From the NCBI GenBank assembly GCA_965262595.1, contig OZ253548.1, forward strand, positions 1,922,001 to 1,986,000: DNA of 64,000 nucleotides, given 5' to 3'. The position numbers and the translations under genes are program-made. This document shows positions 61,401-64,000 of this stretch, piece after piece (the first letter of the stretch is position 1; each line of letters opens with the position of its first letter). Source of the stretch: CATQHB01 sp965262595. Its GTDB lineage: Bacteria; Chloroflexota; Dehalococcoidia; Lucifugimonadales; UBA3495. Under the pieces are notes generated by a model. The model saw nothing but the letters and a program-made list of their open reading frames with translations. It made no database searches and was not told the DNA's origin.

Positions 61401-61401
61401 C
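61366..61401 (+). terminator. Rho-independent terminator
   Basis: AGGCCGTCTC, TTAC, GAGGCGGCCT (one G-T pair), then TCCTCTTTTTTCTT form a strong plus-strand terminator, about 260 bp after ftsZ. Confidence 0.85.
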
Positions 61402-61739
61402 TTCGTCCTCATTTCCCTTTCTTCACGCCAACCCCCGGTATTCGCCCTTACCGCACAAACCGTCTTGGGGTGCAGCGGCCGGGGCCTTCTATTGCCCCTA
61501 AAAACCCGTTCAGGGTGCGGGAGGCAGGCGCCTACCCCGCGCCGGACGAGGGGAAGAATGCCTGGTTATGCCTGTTGATATGCCCTGGGGCGCCGGGGCG
61601 CAAAATCTTGTGGTTTCCTTGGCCGGCCCGGCGATTAACCCTTTTTTAACCCGTGCCTGACCCGATTCGGCGTCGCCTGCCGCGGCCTCAACTCTCGCCC
61701 CTCAAGCCCATTTTCCTCCATTTCCGCGCCGAATTTCTA

Positions 61740-61768
61740 TTGACTTATATCCGGCGTCGGAATAAAAT
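61740..61768 (+). promoter_or_regulatory. Sigma70-type promoter of nrdR
   Basis: TTGACT, a 17-bp spacer, TAAAAT. Close to consensus. Transcription would start near 61775, just at the first NrdR-box-like palindrome. Confidence 0.7.
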
Positions 61769-61772
61769 CCGC

Positions 61773-61819
61773 CTACTATCACTTGTACCCGACCTGCGGT
61801 GAAATACATTATGTAGTAT
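61773..61819. promoter_or_regulatory. Two NrdR-box-like palindromes, 31 bp apart
   Basis: CTACTATCACTTGTAC (61773) and ATACATTATGTAGTAT (61804) resemble the NrdR box (ACAxxATATxTxGTGT). Their 31-bp spacing matches the known spacing of paired NrdR boxes. They lie between the promoter and nrdR, so autoregulation is plausible. Confidence 0.55.
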
Positions 61820-61874
61820 TTCTTAAAAAAGTTTAAGATTTGTTTAAGACTAAGTGCAAAGATCGGATAGAGAA

Positions 61875-62660
61875 ATGCGGTGCCCCTTTTGCAATTTATC
61901 GAATCTCAGGGTTACCGACTCCCGGAACGTCGAAAACGGCATACGCCGCCGCCGGGAGTGCCAGGATTGCAACCGGCGGTTTACCACCTATGAACGGATT
62001 CAGGCCAACGTCTTGATGGTGACCAAGCGGGACAACCGACGCGAGGAGTTTGACCGGGAAAAGCTGGCCGGCGGCATCCGCAAGGCCTGCGCCAAAAGAC
62101 CGGTCCCGGCCCGCAACATTGAAGAAATGGTCGAGGATATCGAGCTCGAGCTCCAGGGTTTGGGCCAGGGAGAGGTAGCCGCCAGCGTCATCGGTGAGCT
62201 GGTTATGGAGCGGTTGCGCAGCCTGGACCGGGTGGCCTACATCCGTTACGCCAGTGTTTACCGGGACTTTCAGGACATCGAGAGCTTTGAACAAGTGGTC
62301 AAGGATTTGCGGGAGGGTGGCGGCACCCAACTTACTCTGCCGCAAATTGCGCCGGGGCGGACAAGCCAACAGCAACGTCTGCGGGGCGGCGGGGCCGGAG
62401 AGCAGCGCGCTCTCCAGCCCCGGACTCCCAATCCGGCGCCGGGTTCCGAGTCGAATTCCGAACCGAATTCTGAACCGGGTTCCGAGTCGAATTCCGAATC
62501 GGGGACTACCCCAAGCAGCAACGACGGTAACGGCAACGGCAATGGCAGCAACAGGAACAGGAACAGGAACCCCGGAGACGGCAACGGCGGGGACATTCTT
62601 AACCTTCAGGATTACCGGGCCCAGGCAACCGGCATTATCGATTCAAGCATCAAAGTTTAG
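61875..62660 (+). CDS. nrdR: NrdR transcriptional repressor with long C-terminal tail
   Basis: NrdR represses ribonucleotide reductase genes. The zinc ribbon M-R-C-P-F-C and C-Q-D-C-N-R-R-F-T-T-Y-E is at the N-terminus, followed by the ATP-cone (V-M-V-T-K-R-D, A-G-G-I-R-K-A-C, V-A-Y-I-R-Y-A-S-V-Y-R-D-F). The family ends at about 155 residues; here about 105 low-complexity residues follow, rich in Ser, Asn and Gly (S-N-S-E-P-N-S-E repeats, N-G-N-G-N-G, N-R-N-R-N-R). The ATG at 61875 directly precedes the ribbon. A promoter and two NrdR-box-like sites lie upstream. Confidence 0.94.
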   Translation: MRCPFCNLSNLRVTDSRNVENGIRRRRECQDCNRRFTTYERIQANVLMVTKRDNRREEFDREKLAGGIRKACAKRPVPARNIEEMVEDIELELQGLGQGEVAASVIGELVMERLRSLDRVAYIRYASVYRDFQDIESFEQVVKDLREGGGTQLTLPQIAPGRTSQQQRLRGGGAGEQRALQPRTPNPAPGSESNSEPNSEPGSESNSESGTTPSSNDGNGNGNGSNRNRNRNPGDGNGGDILNLQDYRAQATGIIDSSIKV

Positions 62661-62706
62661 TAATCGAAGCTAAGTAGTTGAAATCGTTGAATAGGAGTTT
62701 TTATCG

Positions 62707-62994
62707 ATGACTAGCAGCGCCCAATACTCCGCCCTTACCCGGCTTTTGACCCATAACACCCGGGTTCACCAGCTGGAAGACCTCCTGCTTCAGCTGCCCG
62801 TGCCCCCGGAGGCTGCCGCCGTCAGCGGCGTCGCTCCAAGCTTGAGGTTTGACTACGAGTACGAATGCGAACAGGACAACGACTCAAATGCGATCGCCGA
62901 CCTGCAAGATGACATCGACAAGGAAGTACGGGCCAGCCTGGTGGCTTGCTGGTTCGCCATGCCCCGCAACCTGGACGACCTGGAAGAGGCTTAA
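62707..62994 (+). CDS. Unknown small acidic protein
   Basis: The 95-residue acidic protein has a leucine-rich helix (V-H-Q-L-E-D-L-L-L-Q-L-P) and Asp/Glu-rich second half (Y-E-Y-E-C-E-Q-D-N-D). GGAG lies about 9 nt before the ATG. No motif is recognised. Position after nrdR suggests cotranscription. Confidence 0.65.
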   Translation: MTSSAQYSALTRLLTHNTRVHQLEDLLLQLPVPPEAAAVSGVAPSLRFDYEYECEQDNDSNAIADLQDDIDKEVRASLVACWFAMPRNLDDLEEA

Positions 62995-63150
62995 CCGGCA
63001 GCCGACAACGGACCCCCAGGCCACGGACACCGGAGCACGGACATCAGGCCACGGACACCGAAGCACGGACACCGAAGCACGGACCCCAGGGCCTGGATCG
63101 CGAGATAGCGGCAGCGCAGAAGCAGAACGCGCCAGGACGAGGAAGAGAGA

Positions 63151-63645
63151 TTGAGTATTAACCGCACTGTAGAGTATGTAGTATTGTGGAAGAGCCACAA
63201 ACGGGCGGAGTGGGCGGCAGTGGGGTTAGATAATCAGGTGGCGACAATGCAGCGGCGGCTGGGCCGGGAAGATGCCCCGGTTCGTCCCCCGACGGCGGAG
63301 CACCAGGAAGAATATCGGGAGGAATACCCGGCGGAGCGAAGGCCGGTTGCCGTGGCCGACCGGGCCGACCGGGCCGACCGGGCCGACATCGAACCGACCC
63401 GGACTGCCGCCGCCCCATTCTCCGACCCCGATTTCTCCGGCGAGCCGGGGTGCCCGGCTCAACTGGAAGCATTGGAAAATATAGAACAACTGGAGCTGCT
63501 GGAACAGGAAAGCCACCGTATGTGGAAATTGCATTCGGAGATTGGCTCCGAACTGGCTCAGGCGGCAGCATTACTGACAGTTGCCCAGCGAAAATCAGCG
63601 GAAAAAGTGTTAAAACAGTGGGAGAAAACCAGCGCCGAATTGTAG
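63151..63645 (+). CDS. Unknown coiled-coil protein
   Basis: The 164-residue protein has a polar, Arg/Glu-rich middle with A-D-R-A-D-R-A-D-R (9-bp tandem repeat at 63355-63385) and a C-terminal helix likely to coil (L-E-N-I-E-Q-L-E-L-L-E-Q-E). The start is a TTG with GAGG 8 nt upstream. It follows a gap with repeated CACGGACACCGAAG words. No family is recognised. Confidence 0.6.
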   Translation: MSINRTVEYVVLWKSHKRAEWAAVGLDNQVATMQRRLGREDAPVRPPTAEHQEEYREEYPAERRPVAVADRADRADRADIEPTRTAAAPFSDPDFSGEPGCPAQLEALENIEQLELLEQESHRMWKLHSEIGSELAQAAALLTVAQRKSAEKVLKQWEKTSAEL

Positions 63646-63889
63646 GCTTCGACAACAACCTAAACGAGCCGGCACGGCGACCATACCTCGGGCCGAATCC
63701 CCGGCAGCCGGTCAATATCGGCCCATCATTGGCAATATCGGCCATTTGCCGGCCTTTTATTGGCGGGTAGCGGCGCTTCCACTCCAGGCCGGGCCGACTT
63801 GGGCCGGGGCGTTTAGCCCCATAATCAACATCAACGAATTGAAAGAACGGACAATTACATCCAGCACAAGGGAGTCGTAAAATAGTCCT

Positions 63890-64000
63890 ATGGCTGAACA
63901 AACCAAATACCTGTTGCAGGTTCAATGCGAGCCGCTGCCGCTGGGGCAGGAAGGCGCCATAACCCGCGAGTTGAGCCAACATTTCCCGGTGAAACAGTGC
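63890..64000 (+). CDS. Unknown protein, start only
   Basis: Thirty-seven codons are visible from the ATG at 63890 (M-A-E-Q-T-K-Y-L-L-Q-V-Q-C-E-P-L-P-L). No motif can be judged. GGGAG lies about 20 nt upstream. The gene continues past the window end. Confidence 0.5.
   Translation, partial: MAEQTKYLLQVQCEPLPLGQEGAITRELSQHFPVKQC

Overview
The window is a contiguous piece of a high-GC bacterial chromosome with about 60 protein genes, many low-complexity tandem repeats and several dispersed repeat families. No rRNA, tRNA or CRISPR array was recognised. The content points to Chloroflexota, probably a Dehalococcoidia/SAR202-like lineage; this is inference, not proof. Reasons are: rsmH sits directly beside ftsA-ftsZ with no mur, mraY or ftsI genes between them; a lipoprotein carries the Glu/Val-rich linker common in Chloroflexi lipoproteins; and the metabolism is a mix of SMP-30 lactonases, amidohydrolase, arylsulfotransferase-like, flavin reductase-like, dienelactone hydrolase and ComDE-like genes of the kind seen in heterotrophic marine Chloroflexota.

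Layout. 1-2.7 kb: end of a DinB-like gene, a lower-GC Nudix plus P-loop kinase pair, and an alpha/beta hydrolase. 2.8-9.5 kb: rnhA, whose stop codon lies inside a small inverted-repeat element, then the suf operon (sufB-C-D-S-U, minus strand) with a perfect 25-bp palindrome upstream. 9.8-14.1 kb: a TatD-like nuclease followed by a lower-GC accessory island with an AIPR-family (abortive infection) protein and four small unknown genes. 14.1-26.8 kb: aldo/keto reductase, nucleoside hydrolase, a RelE-like toxin-antitoxin pair, amidohydrolase, two MFS exporters, Nudix, a LiaF-like membrane protein, two tandem SMP-30 lactonases and a coiled-coil protein. 27.3-29.3 kb: two tandem rhodaneses, each with an in-frame TGA exactly at the catalytic cysteine codon and a hairpin just after it; these are best read as selenoproteins. 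29.4-38.5 kb: arylsulfotransferase-like protein, PH-like membrane protein, flavin reductase-like protein, ComDE-like TPP enzyme, dienelactone hydrolase, metallo-beta-lactamase-fold hydrolase, a HicAB-like pair and apt.

39-64 kb is mostly housekeeping: dprA-topA-xerC (overlapping), a vWA/collagen-like lipoprotein, aroQ-pepP, efp-xseA-xseB, a formyltransferase, clpX-clpP-tig (minus strand), rsmH, ftsA-ftsZ, a possible structured RNA with a terminator, and nrdR with a promoter and two NrdR-box-like palindromes, then small unknown genes and the start of another.

Two themes stand out. First, sulfur and selenium chemistry: the SUF machinery, two predicted selenocysteine rhodaneses and an arylsulfotransferase-like protein lie in one window. 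Second, the chromosome is rich in repeats: a family of small elements with terminal inverted repeats (five copies), a second dispersed palindromic family (at least seven sites), and in-frame microsatellite expansions that add tails or inserts to core proteins (TopA, trigger factor, NrdR, RsmH, SufD, a formyltransferase).
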